Of a DNA stretch of 64,000 bases, positions 1-11,557 are shown piece after piece; position 1 is the first letter of the stretch; every line of letters starts with the position of its first letter. Source of the stretch: Polytrichum commune (Eukaryota > Streptophyta > Polytrichopsida > Polytrichales > Polytrichaceae). Location: NCBI GenBank assembly GCA_950295325.1, contig OX485806.1:24368001-24432000 (forward strand), in the 5' to 3' direction. The notes below the pieces were generated by a model that ran no database searches, was not told the origin of the DNA, and saw nothing but the letters and a program-made list of their open reading frames with translations. The position numbers and the translations under genes are program-made.

Positions 1-1504
1 ACATAGTTGATCAAACGTTTAATGTCATCCCATGGACCGCCATCACCTCGTGGATCCACTAGGACTTTATTTTGAACATCCTCTTTGAGTCCAGATAGAA
101 ATCGTTCAACCTTATCGCCCTTGGAAATAGGTGATTTCGTAATCTAGGAACACAGATGTTGAAAGTCGTTAACATACTCTTCCGATGTTTTAGAGTACGG
201 AGCTTGTTTCGGGCAACCATTTCTTGGTTAACACTTTCATAAGCACTGATAAGCGCGTCCTGGAAATTTTCCCATAATAACGGATCTTTCTCATCCGTAC
301 GAAGCTTCATTGCCAACACGTCCCAATGTTGAGCGACATTAGTTCTAAATAAGTGGAAGCAATGAGCACCCACTCCATTTTAGGTACCTTGCATGCAGTT
401 AAGTACTTATGCATCTGGGATATCCAGGCAAGGATGGTGACTTTGGATTTGTCCCTGAATTTCTTCGGCTTTGCGGAGGCCGCAGTGGAGCATACTTTGT
501 CTACTTCCTGATACGTTTGTAAAACGTTCAGCTTACAGTCATGAGTGTCTACTCGACCGTCCGTCTGTGTATACATTAAAAGCAAATTGTCACACTCCGC
601 CTCAATCCTTTGAAATTGGTCATGATCGTCAATCAACTATCCTGCACAATACTCCCAAATTTTCCGGCTACCAGATTTCCCATTGCTTCATCCGTGTCTA
701 CTGGAGTAATTACAAAAGGACTGCCTTCATTGGATGGACCAGACATATCCATATCCATGGCCATTGGACAAAACAGTCACAAATACCCAAAAAACTTGAC
801 GTATACCTGCCAAATTTTACTCAACTTTGAATGTAATTGTAAAGAAAACCAAGAGGCAACACTTGAGATTACAAAAAACGCTTCAAAAACACTTGCTAGG
901 AGCAAAAATTTGTGGTAACCGGTTCATCAAGTTATTAGAAAAGATTGTAGAATTTTTACATTAGAAATGACGGGTTCAGCACGTCACCAGTCGTGCAGTG
1001 ACCGGTTCAGCAAAAGTGCCACGTCAACACTGCCAACTCATTAAATTTTAAAATGCTCCCCTCCTTGAAACAACCAAGTTGGACAAGCATCACGCAAGCA
1101 AAAAATTTGACAGTCTGGAGGTATACTTGAGGATTAAAAGGAAATTTAAATTTCAGATTACCCCCCCCCCTCTTCACACGATAAAACTCAAAAATAAATC
1201 TTGAGTGCTTAACAAATGCACGATGAGGTACAACTCGCTGAAAACGGATTTTTGACCCCTCCCCCCCTCTCGCGATAAAACTTTTTGAAAAATAATAATA
1301 ATAAATCATTTAAAACAAATAAGGAATGCTTAATAAACGCGCGACGAGGTTCTCGTTGAAAACAAATTTCTGACCCCTCCCCCCCCCCCCCCCCTCACGC
1401 GATAAAAGCTAAAACACAAATCCTCTTTCAGAAAACAGGATTACGCAGCGGAAAACATAACACCCAAAAAAAACAAGGTTGAAGAGATTATGCTCTAATA
1501 CCAA
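1..1504 (-). pseudogene. Ty3/gypsy gag and 5' leader fragment (left copy)
   Basis: On the minus strand, gag-like reading frames at 636-307 and 373-59 belong to one original frame and are now offset, so the gag is broken. The visible parts include AWISQMHKYL and LLWENFQDALISAY, which resemble the retrotransposon gag region. The 59-373 peptide is identical to one at 59584-59898, next to recognisable gypsy pol, which gives the assignment. Upstream of gag (640-1490) lies a non-coding leader with two to three degenerate units of a poly-C stretch followed by 'gcgataaaa' and a 'gacgaggt' motif. The fragment ends at a primer-binding site. The pol region would lie to the left of the window. Confidence 0.75.
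1492..1503 (-). other. Retrotransposon primer-binding site (tRNA-Met type)
   Basis: The minus strand reads TGGTATTAGAGC, one base from the usual plant TGGTATCAGAGC that pairs with initiator tRNA-Met. It sits one base from a sequence starting TGTAAC that looks like an LTR end. The same site recurs at 10312-10323 and 23765-23776. Confidence 0.75.
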
Positions 1505-2135
1505 TGTAACATATCTCAGAAATAATGAGATTCAAGAGGAATGTTCCACCCAATCTTAGAGCTTATATTCTTGCTCCTACTATGAGTTGAGGCTCCCTTC
1601 AACTAGTAGTGCAAGATATACCACTAGCTCTCCCTCCATGCCTTTAGGAAAACTCTACGTACAGTTAACTCATGATCATTACTTACGAGGTGATAACCTA
1701 GTGTAACACCATAGTCTCAACTAGTAGTAACTCCCTATACCTTGTAGAACTATTAGAGCACCTAGGGTGGAGCCTCTAGTCTTCTAGCAAAGGAGTTTAG
1801 TTGAACTAGAGGTTGTAAATAATTAATGAATAATAAGTAAATACACATTACATACGCTAATGCCTCAAATAATACCCCTTCTTACATTCATGTTAAGTTT
1901 GTACATGGTATAGAGAGTCCAACCGCTGGGTGTCGTAGTACCATGGTATTTTTAATGTTTTATTTTATTATTTCAAGATGTGTGTTATGAACTCGTTATC
2001 ATAATGATACTTAATTTCCATTAAGAATAAGTGAGAATGTAGTTAAATAATTCATTTCTCAAAATGGGATCTTGAAAACAAGGAGATAATTTGAAAATGG
2101 CTTGCCTAAACTACCAAGGTGTATAATATAGATGA
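1505..2135 (-). mobile_element. Probable gypsy LTR (outer end uncertain)
   Basis: The sequence directly beyond the primer-binding site starts TGTAACATATCTC, as expected for the inner end of an LTR read on the opposite strand. The copies at 10325 and 23778 share the first roughly 180 bases and then lack about 440 bases present here. I could not find the outer end or a target duplication, so the right limit is only a point where the copies diverge. Confidence 0.4.
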
Positions 2136-2719
2136 AATTCATCATATCAATTCACAAAAGCAAGAATAGAAACAAAGGACTCAACCGCACGGTATCAAAA
2201 TTGTAAGGCATGTAGGTCTAGAGTGACCAACAACATGAAATGGGTTCTAGCATAGAAATACATACCTACATTTGAAATGTGCATTTTTCAAAGTACATGT
2301 GTATGTATGTAAGAATCTCTATGAGCATCTTTTCAAGAGTTCCAAAGGCATATTTTCAGCTAAAAAGCAGATTTCAACACTCATGTTCCCATTTGGATTA
2401 GCTAATGTAGTCACCGATATTTTTAATTAATATCAAACCGATATACATATGGTAAAATTTTGGAAGCGTCCACTTTAAGTACACATATTAATATGAATGT
2501 CAACTTCTTGGTGAAACAAGCATGAATGAAGTGCCTTTTATTCCACGGGCTACTACCACCTTTTGGTAGGTGATTGATGAATATGCAAGCTTAACCAAAT
2601 TGATTATGCAAAGGTGGAAGAGAAGGGGAAAGGGGGGTTACCGCCTGTAGTGAGGGTAAGTATGGGAGTGTATGTTGGAGGAGGCTTGAGAATTTTTAGT
2701 GAATTTAGTGGGTTTGAGG
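2136..2719. other. Duplicated flank, no gene supported
   Basis: Non-coding sequence repeated at about 10.53-10.95 kb and 23.99-24.4 kb. A plus-strand stretch near 2380-2410 would translate FPFGLANVVTDIF, similar to a reverse-transcriptase signature, but stop codons surround it. At most this is a tiny retroelement remnant. Confidence 0.4.
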
Positions 2720-3130
2720 CACGGGGCGATCACACCCCCTTACATTTCATAGCCACGTGCGATAAAAGTTTGCTACCCTATATTACATGCCATAGATAAT
2801 TTTTAAAATTATGATATTATTTCTATATACACACAACCATTGATAATATCTTTTGTATATTCTTTTGAAATTTTTAGTCATCTTTATTTTCTTTAGTAAT
2901 TGTTTTAGTTCAATGTTGCGTCATTCTAGTTAGAAACGGTATGTTTTATAAAAAAAAGCGAATCATCAAATTTGGTTACCAATTTTTACTATGTAATAGA
3001 TACTATGTATATCTACTCATGAAAAACAAATCATAACCTTTTGAACCATTTTGGTGATGCTTTATGTAAAAAGTAGATTTTGTTTTATCGCACATGGTGT
3101 TCAACTTGACAATGAAGTGCACCCCCCCGG
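2720..3130. mobile_element. MULE-type MITE, family B, copy 1 (411 bp)
   Basis: The ends are inverted: the left has a 'cgatcac' core and the right, reverse-complemented, has a matching 'gtgcact' region plus 'attgtcaagttgaacacca'. It is flanked by 9-bp near-duplicates, GGTTTGAGG at 2711-2719 and GTTTTGAGG at 3131-3139. The duplicated loci at about 10945 and 24398 read 'gggtttgaggtgacctcg' without it, so they are empty sites. The interior is A+T-rich and non-coding. It is homologous to 14262-14670. Confidence 0.75.
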
Positions 3131-3718
3131 GTTTTGAGGTGACCTCGAGTTTATAGTAGAAAATAAAACCAAAACAACTTTGAGGGTGGGAGATTTCATT
3201 TTAAAAGAACAAAAATAAGAACAAAAAAGAACAAAAATAAGCAAGCAATGATTAAAAACAAAGAAAAATCAAAATTCTTGTAACCAAGTTTCTTAAATAG
3301 GTTACAAGAAAGGAATCTTAGTAACCAATGAATTCCTTACACCAAAAGCATGCCCAAAAAGAATTGGAAACCGAGTATTGGTCTCCCAATCTCGGGGGGT
3401 TCACGGGCGAAAATCGTAGAACAACGTGCAATAAAAAATAGGGTCCAATATATTCACTATAGATAAATTTTGTAAGAAATGTACATGTAAAATAGGGGAT
3501 TTTAAAATAGTGAAACATCTTTACATGTAAAATACCATCACCTTATAATCTTTCATGCAAGGTAAATAACCCCCCCAATAAATAGGTCCCGAACGCACGT
3601 GTATGCAAAATATAAGAGGGAGTGAACCCCCCAAGCTCCCAATCCTTTTGGGTTCAAGAAATTTATAGGTACTCACATCCCCATAATTGTTAAGGGGTTG
3701 ACAATTTGCAAACAAAGA
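3131..3718. other. 3' flank of AP2 copy 1, no gene supported
   Basis: Non-coding sequence between the MITE and the AP2-like stop codon, on the 3' side of that minus-strand gene. It is repeated at about 10.95-11.56 kb and 24.4-25.0 kb with small indels. It contains repeated 'tttacatgtaaaataccatca' type segments. Possible 3' UTR or polyadenylation region, but no signal is clear enough to place. Confidence 0.4.
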
Positions 3719-5602
3719 TCACACTCTATCTTTAGGTTCTAGAACTACTTTAAGGCCAAGTTTGTCATAATGTTCTATTACATATGGCATCATAAGCTCC
3801 ACACTCATCGGAAAACGTGGTTTGTCGCAAGCAATCACATCATTTGAAGATGAGGCATTTGTGTTGTCCAATTTGTTAAGATTGTGAAGATTACGATCCG
3901 TATCTACTGTAGATCTTGACGGCTCAAAGTCTAAGATTTCGTCCAAATCTAGCAGAGGTTCCATAGATGTGGAACTAAGTGCCATATTAAACCAAATTGA
4001 ACTTCTACAAGCGTCATTCACATAAGGTAGAATGTCTTGGGTGCTTGGAGGGGCCTTCATGACTTGATGCAGTTGGTGCACATCTATAAGATCTACATTT
4101 ATTGTAGAGCTTTCGTCACTCTGCAACATTCATTCCAAAGAGCAATTTAATTGTTGAGGATTGGTTTGATAGATAATGGTCACACATGCCGTACCCCTAA
4201 TAGCCATAAATAAAAGACTTGCACATCAAGACTCGCCCATTGTCCATTAAGATTAGAAACTCCCAACTTGGGCCACCTTACTTTTAAATACTTAGTTACT
4301 TTTGTGAAGAAATTTTGACAAATAACTGAACCGAAAGCACACAAAGCAAAGAACAACCATAGAATACTACCTAACATATGATAAAGGCCACCTTATGGGT
4401 GGTTTGAATGTGATGATAAGTGAGGTTAACCCAACTAAGGAATATGCTACATTAACATAACTTAACCCCACACATGCAGTTCCATTGGCGACTACTCTCA
4501 TATATCATTCCTCTTCTAGTTTTGAATTTGGTTCTAGTTTAGATTTGGTGTAACATCACTTAAGTTTTTAGCTACTCAATTCACAAATAAATGGCGGGTT
4601 GAGATGTGTCATGTATAGGTAAAACACTCTAAGAATATGCAAGTTTATCAAGATGGCATCTAAAACTATTAGCAACTATTCAACAAGGAGGAATTTTGAA
4701 ATACATAGTTCAACAATGAACCTTGAATCACATACCTTTTGATTTGCATTCCACATATTTTGAATCATTCTTTGCTCTCCAAGATGTTTGTCTTCCACAC
4801 ACCTTGTTGTATGTGATTCCAATGCAAATCTATGAGCATCGCAAACATTGAGATTCAACTGATCATCTCGGTGAATATATGCGATAGCATTATATGCTTC
4901 TATAGCTTCCTCAGCTGTCTTATAATTACCAATCCACATTTTCTTTCTTGATTTTGGAAGTTTGATTTCAGCTACCCAAGGATGTTTTCGCTCAGGTCGC
5001 CATCGCACACCTTTATATCGCTTCTCATGAATGCCTACCCGCATTTGTTGTTCCCTAGCCATCTTGCGTGCAATTGTCCTTTCAATAGCCCATGTTCTCT
5101 TGTTATGCCCTTGTAAGGATTCCGATGGCCTCAAATCAAAGAAATCAAATTGCACAATTATTTGCATACTATCTAATTTGTAAGTGTTCCTCAAAAATGC
5201 GAGTGTCTCTAGGGTACCTAATACAATCCTAGCTCGAATAGATTGAAAAAATCTAGTGCCGATTTGATGAAGATTTGCTTGCCTTCCAAAGGATTCAAAT
5301 GTGGGTCCAATTGAAGCTTGGTTGCAGGTGTCATATAGAAGACGATGTTGTGGCAATTCATATGTATCAAATTTGTAATTTTCTAATGTTAGATAAGTTG
5401 AAATAATACCTTCTGAATGACATATTTTCTTATGTATATGGAGAAGTTGCAATCTATAATCATGTCCAATTGAGACATTTGTGACGAAAGAAAGTTTTCC
5501 TACCACCAAAAAACATCCATCTTGTGATTTCAAATGAATTTCATAGGATCCCTTGTCTTTGTTATGTTGGAAATTTGTTACTCCAAATTCCATTGACGTC
5601 AT
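3719..5602 (-). CDS. AP2/ERF-domain transcription factor-like gene, copy 1 (2 exons, intact)
   Basis: Exon 1 is 5602-4736 and exon 2 is 4120-3719. The 615-bp intron has a good donor (AAAAG/GTATGTG) and acceptor (TTGCAG/AGTGAC), both in phase 0, giving about 422 residues. I start at the ATG at 5602 because the frame upstream has only a TTG before a stop. One AP2 domain lies at about residues 196-253: YKGVRWRPERKHPW, then WVAEIKLPKSRKKMWIGNY, then the amphipathic helix TAEEAIEAYNAIA. This fold binds GCC-box or DRE-like DNA. Exon 2 encodes an acidic stretch, MEPLLDLDEILDFEP, that could activate transcription (inference). The N-terminal 190 residues match no family I know. A basic run (KRTWAIERTIARKMAREQQ) precedes the AP2 domain. 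It is one of five tandem copies, and no lesion is visible. Confidence 0.8.
4121..4735 (-). other. Intron of AP2 copy 1
   Basis: This 615-bp A+T-rich stretch runs between GTATGTG and TTGCAG. Homologous introns lie at 11960-12574, about 15814-16358, 25392-26005 and about 30685-31241. The copy at 15.8-16.3 kb lacks an internal piece. Confidence 0.7.
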
Positions 5603-6367
5603 GGTGTTAGCGACATAAATCAAATTATTACAAACATTCAAGCATGCTACTCACACAAATGCTTGAATGTCCAATTCAATTGCGAAAATTCTTCATGAAT
5701 GCTCTAGATAAAACTTCTCTATATAATTATCACAATAGATTTGGCATAGGTAAACCTTGTAATTGGCAAGACTTAGTTTATCTTAAACTTATTCAAGAAT
5801 GTACTAAGAAAGAACTACAAAGTTGGCGTAGGTAAAAGTGAATTAGATTCAAGAGATTGCAAAGCAATACATATCATGTTTTTGTTGCCTACATTACAAG
5901 AATAACTTTTGTTTGCTCTTTTGAACTTGTTGGTTACATGTGTTCAACACATTTGTGAGTTTCCGTATTACAAAATTGGAATTTGAGCATTCTATCACAT
6001 ATCCTCAAGAGTTCTCACACATTAACCTTGACATCTCTTCTACAACCTTAAAACTTGTTTCATATGTCACAAGAACTAATGAACATGAGAGGAAGCTAGT
6101 AAAACCCACCAAAAAAAGCTAGAAAAAAATCAAAACTTAGTTCAAATGCTACAAATAGCTACTAGCAAGAGTGTGATAAGAGACAATTAATTCACATGTA
6201 TGCATTGTGCATCGATGAGACTACACAAGATAGACTGTTTATGTGCTCAAACAACAACAATTTATGTATAGCAACACTTAAGGTCAAGGTGCTTCTAGAA
6301 CCATGTTGGATGAGTTCAACTCACCACGTGTGTAAGAAGTTCGTGCACAAAGGACCACTGTGCCAAA

Positions 6368-6468
6368 CCATGGACTAAACTACCAAAAGATGACCAAATG
6401 AACTCATTGTCAAACCATGGACTTAAATTGCTAAAAGATGACCAAGTGAACTCATTGTCAAACCATGT
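6368..6468 (+). repeat. 48-bp minisatellite, 2 units (AP2 copy 1 flank)
   Basis: Two units of 47 and 48 bp begin CCATGGACT and end CATTGTCAAA, followed by the start of a third (CCATGTGATG). The corresponding loci have about 3 units (14207-14773, split by a MITE), 1 (18355-18401), 2 (29762-29858) and 1 (33430-33477). Confidence 0.85.
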
Positions 6469-7081
6469 GATGCCTTCGGAAGACATCAAGCAACATGAAT
6501 ACCATACGGTGCTTCTTGGTTCATATTCTTTAATGCCGACCTATAATATTCATGTGGGATTTGGACGGGTCTCACACAATGTACAATTGCCATATGGTAG
6601 CATTTTAGAAACAATCATCTATTAAAAGCCAAAGCACATTTAAGCACTCTACGATAATCCTTTCCACAATCCAACCATCCACTTTTCAACCATACTAGAG
6701 GAAGTGTTGTTCAAAGCAACCCTTGTGGTTGTGGGAACTTGTAGATTGTAAGACAATCAGTAGCTAGAAGATTCTTGTTGACCAAGATGATTTTTGGTTA
6801 TCACCCAAATTACAATAAATAGTCCTATTAGTGTGGACCACAATAATCCTCTAGAACCCACAGACAAAGACGACGACAACAACACAAGGTCGGCGTTCCC
6901 ATTAATCCACATGAATTCTCAGAGTGGATTAAGAGTAGCTAATGATGATGTATCTGCTATATTTAGTCCATTAGAAGAAGTTCAAGGTTGGCCCTATGGA
7001 ATTCTGTAGGTATGTAACATGGTATCGTAAACCTATAAACGCAATTGATAATAATGCCATGGTTTACCCATGGTTGGAGGT

Positions 7082-7102
7082 AGACCTTGACCTTGACCTT
7101 TC
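7082..7102 (+). repeat. GACCTT hexanucleotide microsatellite
   Basis: Three GACCTT units here, five in the copy near 19025-19054, and about four near 30478 and 34100. Unit number differs between duplicated blocks. Confidence 0.8.
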
Positions 7103-7211
7103 AATTTACCACCTAGATCTTCCCAATTGTGTTGACATATTTTGGGCACATCGTGTAATGAAATCGATTTTACAATCCGGGAATTTGAAAGGCTTATAGA
7201 CTAAAGATACA

Positions 7212-7877
7212 TCAGTGCGGTGTCAAACCAACTAATTCCCTAGAGTGACAGAGTGTCGTGGCCTCCGTGAGGTAGAGGCTAGTTTTGACTTGATGGTCTA
7301 AGTGAAAGGAAAACTTGAGTCTCCGTAATATTGCCTTCTCAAATAGTGGTTGAAATTTATCTCTAGTGGGGTTGTAAAGTGTGCCTCGTTTTCTAAGAGT
7401 AAAGTGGCTTGATCTATGATCTTTAGAGATAGTTGACCATCGTCCAGTGTTGATAGCAAGTCTACGATTTGAGGTGCAGTAAGCAATAATGATCTTGCAG
7501 TGTGGTGGTGTAAATGATTGCCTCAAGTACAATTCACATTCGTAATCGAGAAAATCCTTGAGATGTCGGTAATCTAGTTTCTTCCCCGAGATATGGAAAG
7601 TGTTCCACTCTTTAGTCAAAAAGAACCTCTTTGACATTATCAAATATGATTTTTGATATTTTTGGGTTGTCCCCATGATGAGCAAGACCCTAGGATGCTT
7701 TTCACATGGTTGTAGATTTATGCCAAGTGTTAGCCCCTTTTCGGCAAGGTGACGAGAAAATGAGACTGCTTGATTGACTAACCAAGAGGTTGGTAGGTGG
7801 GCAAGCCGTTGTTGAAAACTCACAATTAGCTTTAGAGTGTATAATTCAAGAAGAAGTTCTCCAAATTCAACCAACAA
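7212..7877 (-). pseudogene. Retroelement-like ORF remnant, copy 1
   Basis: An open frame of 221 codons with no recognised start context. It contains LYTLKLIVSFQQRLAHLP, CTSNRRLAINTGRWSTI and YNPTRDKFQPLFEK. The last two resemble the zinc-binding-like tail that follows reverse transcriptase in some plant retroelements, where a small residue-poor helix precedes a Cys/His pair. The Cys/His pair is not complete here, so the assignment is weak. The frame continues upstream (to about 8150) only through stop codons, which suggests a decayed longer coding sequence. Homologues are at about 19170-21346 (split by a solo LTR) and 34253-34897. It could instead be an unknown plant gene. Confidence 0.4.
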
Positions 7878-8930
7878 AACATGATATGGTTGTTGAAGAA
7901 CACACTTTGATATAAGATGTCATATTTATCTTCATGCCCTTCTCAAAAGCCTTCCAATGAGAGTTTTTAAAGTCACCTCCCGATATTTTAGTGTCATATT
8001 TGAAAGTTGGTGCCCTTAACTTCTTGAGAGGCATGTTTTGGGTTTATGAATGACTCTTGAAGGCAAATTCATCCAAAAGGAAGATGCAAGGAAGGTCACA
8101 ATAGGTATCATCATGTTCCTCATGAAGTTTTCTTCTCAATGGCAATGATCCCATTCAGGATACATATTCCAATATGAGAAGAATGAACTAATTTTTTCCT
8201 TTCAACCCTAAATTCATATTATTTTTATTGAAAATCATCAATATTCTTTAGACTATGCTTATCTATTCTTAATATAATCTTGAAAGTTTGGACTACAACT
8301 TTATTGCATATACTTATCACACCTTCTTGAAGTTTGATGACTCTGCATTGATTATAAACAAATATAAAAATTACTAAATTGATGTGACCTTAATATCAAT
8401 TGAACTTTTATTTTAGGTATAATAAAAATTAAGCTATACACAGCTTGCTTTTTAGATAATTTATTGAAATCACAATATGCTCCAGGAAGTTAACATCACG
8501 AAGATCCCATATATGTGTCCAATTAAAAACGATTCTGGATCAACACCTTGAGTTCTTATATCCAAATTCCATGTAGGTCTAAGCCAAAAGGTCCGTTTCT
8601 TCAAGAAAAATATTATTTAAAAGAAAGTAAGGGAGGATATCCTTGCTACAATTGAAATCTAAACCTCATGTACATTGGATGCTTACACAACCTTAACCTT
8701 GTACAGTGCTGCCTTCCCAAATCAAATTAATAATCGTTGCTCCCACCTCACCAATGTGGTCAACGGTGATGAATGTGTGTACAAAGGACATAAAGGAAAG
8801 TATGTGAAAGAGGATGGTCAGAAACAATGTTAACGCGTGAAGTAAGCACATATGAATTGAATGTATCTTGCTGTGGACTATAGGTCTCTTGCAAGAAAGA
8901 ATCTAGTGTAGACCCAGAGAGAGAGGGTCA
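7878..8930. other. Duplicated intergenic DNA, no gene supported
   Basis: A+T-rich sequence repeated almost unchanged at 21347-22399 and, more diverged, at 34898-35998. The minus strand near 7.95-8.15 kb gives scraps of a decayed frame upstream of the retroelement-like ORF. Nothing else is recognisable. Confidence 0.45.
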
Positions 8931-9395
8931 TCACAACCCAAGAATTGTTTTCATCTGCTCGGGGGTATGCCGGAGCATTGATTTGGAATCGGTGTAACCA
9001 TTCGATGAATCCGAAACTGCATTGTACACGACTTCATAAGCATCGGCTAATGCGCGTGCCACTCGTCCACATGATTCACTTCGTAATTGTGGAACCTGAA
9101 TTTGCTCAAACTCCGGAACTGCGCCCTCTGTGCCAGCCAAAAGACCAAATAATAATTTCAGAGATTCTGAAACTGCAGACACAGACATACCTTCTGCTTC
9201 CGCCATAGGCTTCCCATCATCAAATATATCCTCTTCCTTGGGCACAATCTCGCCTCTCTGCATGGATTTACGGAGCCTCTCCTTGATATAACTAACTTTT
9301 TTCTGAAGAGACGTCAAAATGAGTTTGATACCCAATGAACTAATATGGAAGGTTCTTCGTTCAAACCTCCACATTGACTCCAAGCAGGCAACCAC
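8931..9395 (-). pseudogene. COG6: COG6 3'-terminal fragment, copy 1
   Basis: The last 91 codons (8931-9206) match the C-terminus of COG6, a subunit of the conserved oligomeric Golgi tethering complex. Visible landmarks are SESLKLLFGL, PEFEQIQVPQLRSE, VARALADAYEVVYNAV and the ending RHTPEQMKTILGL. The real protein is about 650-700 residues, so this is only its tail. The preceding 63 codons (9207-9395, with KERLRKSMQRGEIVPKEEDIFDD) match nothing I know from COG6 and are probably joined from elsewhere. The same 154-codon frame is identical at 22400-22864. The fuller copy at 35999 diverges exactly at 'ctatggcgg'. Confidence 0.75.
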
Positions 9396-9472
9396 AACTT
9401 ACCGAACATGGAAAGTTATGCATGCGAAACAACCAACTCCTTACTAAAACTCCAGTTGAGTTAAAGGATAAC

Positions 9473-10323
9473 TCTAATACTCCCGAATTTTCTGGCTACC
9501 AGATTTCCCATTGCTTCATCCGTATCTACTAGAGTAATTACAGAAGGATTGCCTTCATTGGATGGACCAGACGTATCCATATCCATGGCCATTGGACAAA
9601 ACAGTCACAAATACCCAAAAAACTTGACGTATACCTACCAAATGTAATCGTAATCGTAAAGAAAAGCAAGAGGCAACACTTGAGATTACAAAAACGCTTC
9701 AAAAACACTTGCTAGGAGCAAAAATTTGTGGTAACCGGTTCAACAAGTTACTAGAAAAGATTGTTGAAATTTTACATTAAAAATGACGGGTTCAGCAGGT
9801 CACGAGTCGTGCCGGTGACCGGTTCAGCAAAAGTGCCACATCAACACTGCCAACTCATTAAATTCTAAAATGCTCCCCTCCTTGAAACAACCAAGTTGGA
9901 CAAGCATCACGCAAGCAAAAAATTTGACAGTCTGGAGGTATACTTGAGGATTAAAAGGAAATTTAAATTTCAGATTACCCCCCCCCTTCACACGATAAAA
10001 CTCAAAAATAAATCCTGAGTGCTTAACAAATGCACGATGAGGTACAACTCGCTGAAAACGGATTTTTGTCCCCCCCCCCCTCGCAATTAAACTTTGTGAA
10101 AAAAATAAAAAATAAAAAATAAAAAATAAAAAAATCATATAAAAAAATCACGAATGCTTAACAAACGCGCGACGAGGTACTCGTTGAAAACAAATTTCTG
10201 AACCCCCCCCCTCTCACGCGATAAAAGGTAAAAACATAAATCCTCTTTCAGAAAACAAGATTACGCAGCGGAAAACATAACACCCAAAAAAAACAAGGTT
10301 GAAGAGCTTCTGCTCTAATACCA
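9473..10323 (-). mobile_element. Gypsy 5' leader fragment with primer-binding site, copy 2
   Basis: This matches the leader at about 650-1503, including the poly-C/'gcgataaaa' units and the PBS at 10312-10323. The gag is absent: homology starts at 'ccgaattttctggctacc', right next to the COG6 fragment. A homologous copy is at 22935-23776. Confidence 0.75.
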
Positions 10324-10324
10324 A

Positions 10325-10530
10325 TGTAACGTATCTCAAAAATAATGAGATTCAAGAGGCATGTTCCACCCAATCTTAGAGCTTATATTCTTGCTCCTAC
10401 TATGAGTTGAGGCTCCCTTCAACTAGTAGTGCAAGATATACCACTAGCTCTCCCTCCATGCCTTTAGGATAACTCTACGTACAATTAACTCATCTATATT
10501 ATACCGATATAGCTCTACCACGGTGTATAA
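10325..10530 (-). mobile_element. Truncated gypsy LTR remnant, copy 2
   Basis: It begins TGTAACGTATCTC after the PBS and follows the left copy for about 180 bp. It then jumps, in a 'tatattataccgatatagctc' stretch, past about 440 bp that the left copy has. The copy at 23778 has the same jump, so the change predates that duplication. Confidence 0.5.
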
Positions 10531-11557
10531 TATAGATGTAAGAATCTCTATGAGCATCATTTCAAGAGTTCCAAAGGCATATTTTCGGCTAAAACGCATA
10601 TATTCAACACTCATGTTCCCATTTGGATTAGCTAATGTAGTCACCGATATTTTTAATTAATATCAAACCGATATACATATGGTAAAATGTTGGAAGCGCC
10701 CACTTTAAGTACACATATTAATATGAATGTCAACTCCTTGGTGAAACAAGCATGAATGAAGTGCCTTTTATTCCACGGGGTACTACCACCTTTTGGTGGG
10801 TGACTAATGAATATACAAGCTTAACCAAATTGACTATGCAAAGGTGGAAGAGAAGGGGAAAGGGGGGTTACCACCTGTAGTGAGGGTAAGTATGGGAGTG
10901 TATGTTGGAGGAGGCTTGAGAAGTTTTAGTGAGTTTAGTGGGTTTGAGGTGACCTCGAGTTTATAGTAAAAAATAAAACCAAAAAAACTTTAAGGGTGGG
11001 AGATTTCATTTTAAAAGAAGAAGAATAAAGAAAAAAAGCAAGCAATGATTAAAAACAAAGAAAAATCAAATTTTTTGTAACCAAGTTTCTAAAATAATAT
11101 ACAAGAAAGGAATCTTACTAAACAAATGAATTCCTTACACCAAAAGCATGGCCAAAAAGAATTGGAAACCGAGTATTGGTCTCCCAATCTCGGGGGGTGC
11201 ACTAGCGAAAATCATAGAACAACGTGCCATAAAAAATAGGGTCCAATATATTCATTGTAGGTAAATTTTGTAACAAATTTACATGTAAAATATGGTATTT
11301 TAAAATAATGAAACATGTCAACATGTAAAATACCATCACATATAATATTTGCAGGTTCTTTACATGTAAAATACCATCACCTTATAATCCTTTATGCAAG
11401 GTAAATAACCCCCCCAATAATTAGGTCCCGAATGTATGTGTATGCAAAATATAAGAGGGAGTGAACCCCCCGAGCTCCCAATCCTTTTGGGTTCAAGAAA
11501 TTTATAGGTACTCACATCCCCATAATTATTAAAGGGTTGACAATTTGCAAACAAAGA
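10531..11557. other. 3' flank of AP2 copy 2, no gene supported
   Basis: Corresponds to 2.3-3.72 kb without the MITE; the empty site is at about 10945. It contains a duplicated 'tttacatgtaaaataccatcac' segment near 11300-11390 that is single in copy 1. No coding signal. Confidence 0.4.

Larger units (their letters stand above)
5603..7211. other. Conserved 5' flank of AP2 copy 1
   Basis: This 1.6-kb region upstream of the minus-strand AP2 gene recurs next to each copy (13.44-15.3, 17.58-19.4, 26.87-27.5 plus 29.65-30.5, and 32.65-34.25 kb). Short plus-strand reading frames exist (5644-5835, 6196-6378, 6398-6625, 6794-7009) and are partly shared between copies. They do not join into a recognisable protein and vary in length between copies, so I treat the region as non-coding. 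On the minus strand 'attatatag' near 5719-5727, about 120 bp before the ATG, could be a TATA box. Confidence 0.45.

Noticed and set aside
2378-2420. Reverse-transcriptase-like FPFGLAN peptide
   Set aside because: Only about 13 residues and surrounded by stops. Not enough to call a gene.
5644-5835. Plus-strand ORF MLLTQMLECPIQL... repeated beside AP2 copies
   Set aside because: Stops and shifts appear in copies 2 and 4, and there is no conserved domain. It is probably only conserved 5' flank of the minus-strand gene.
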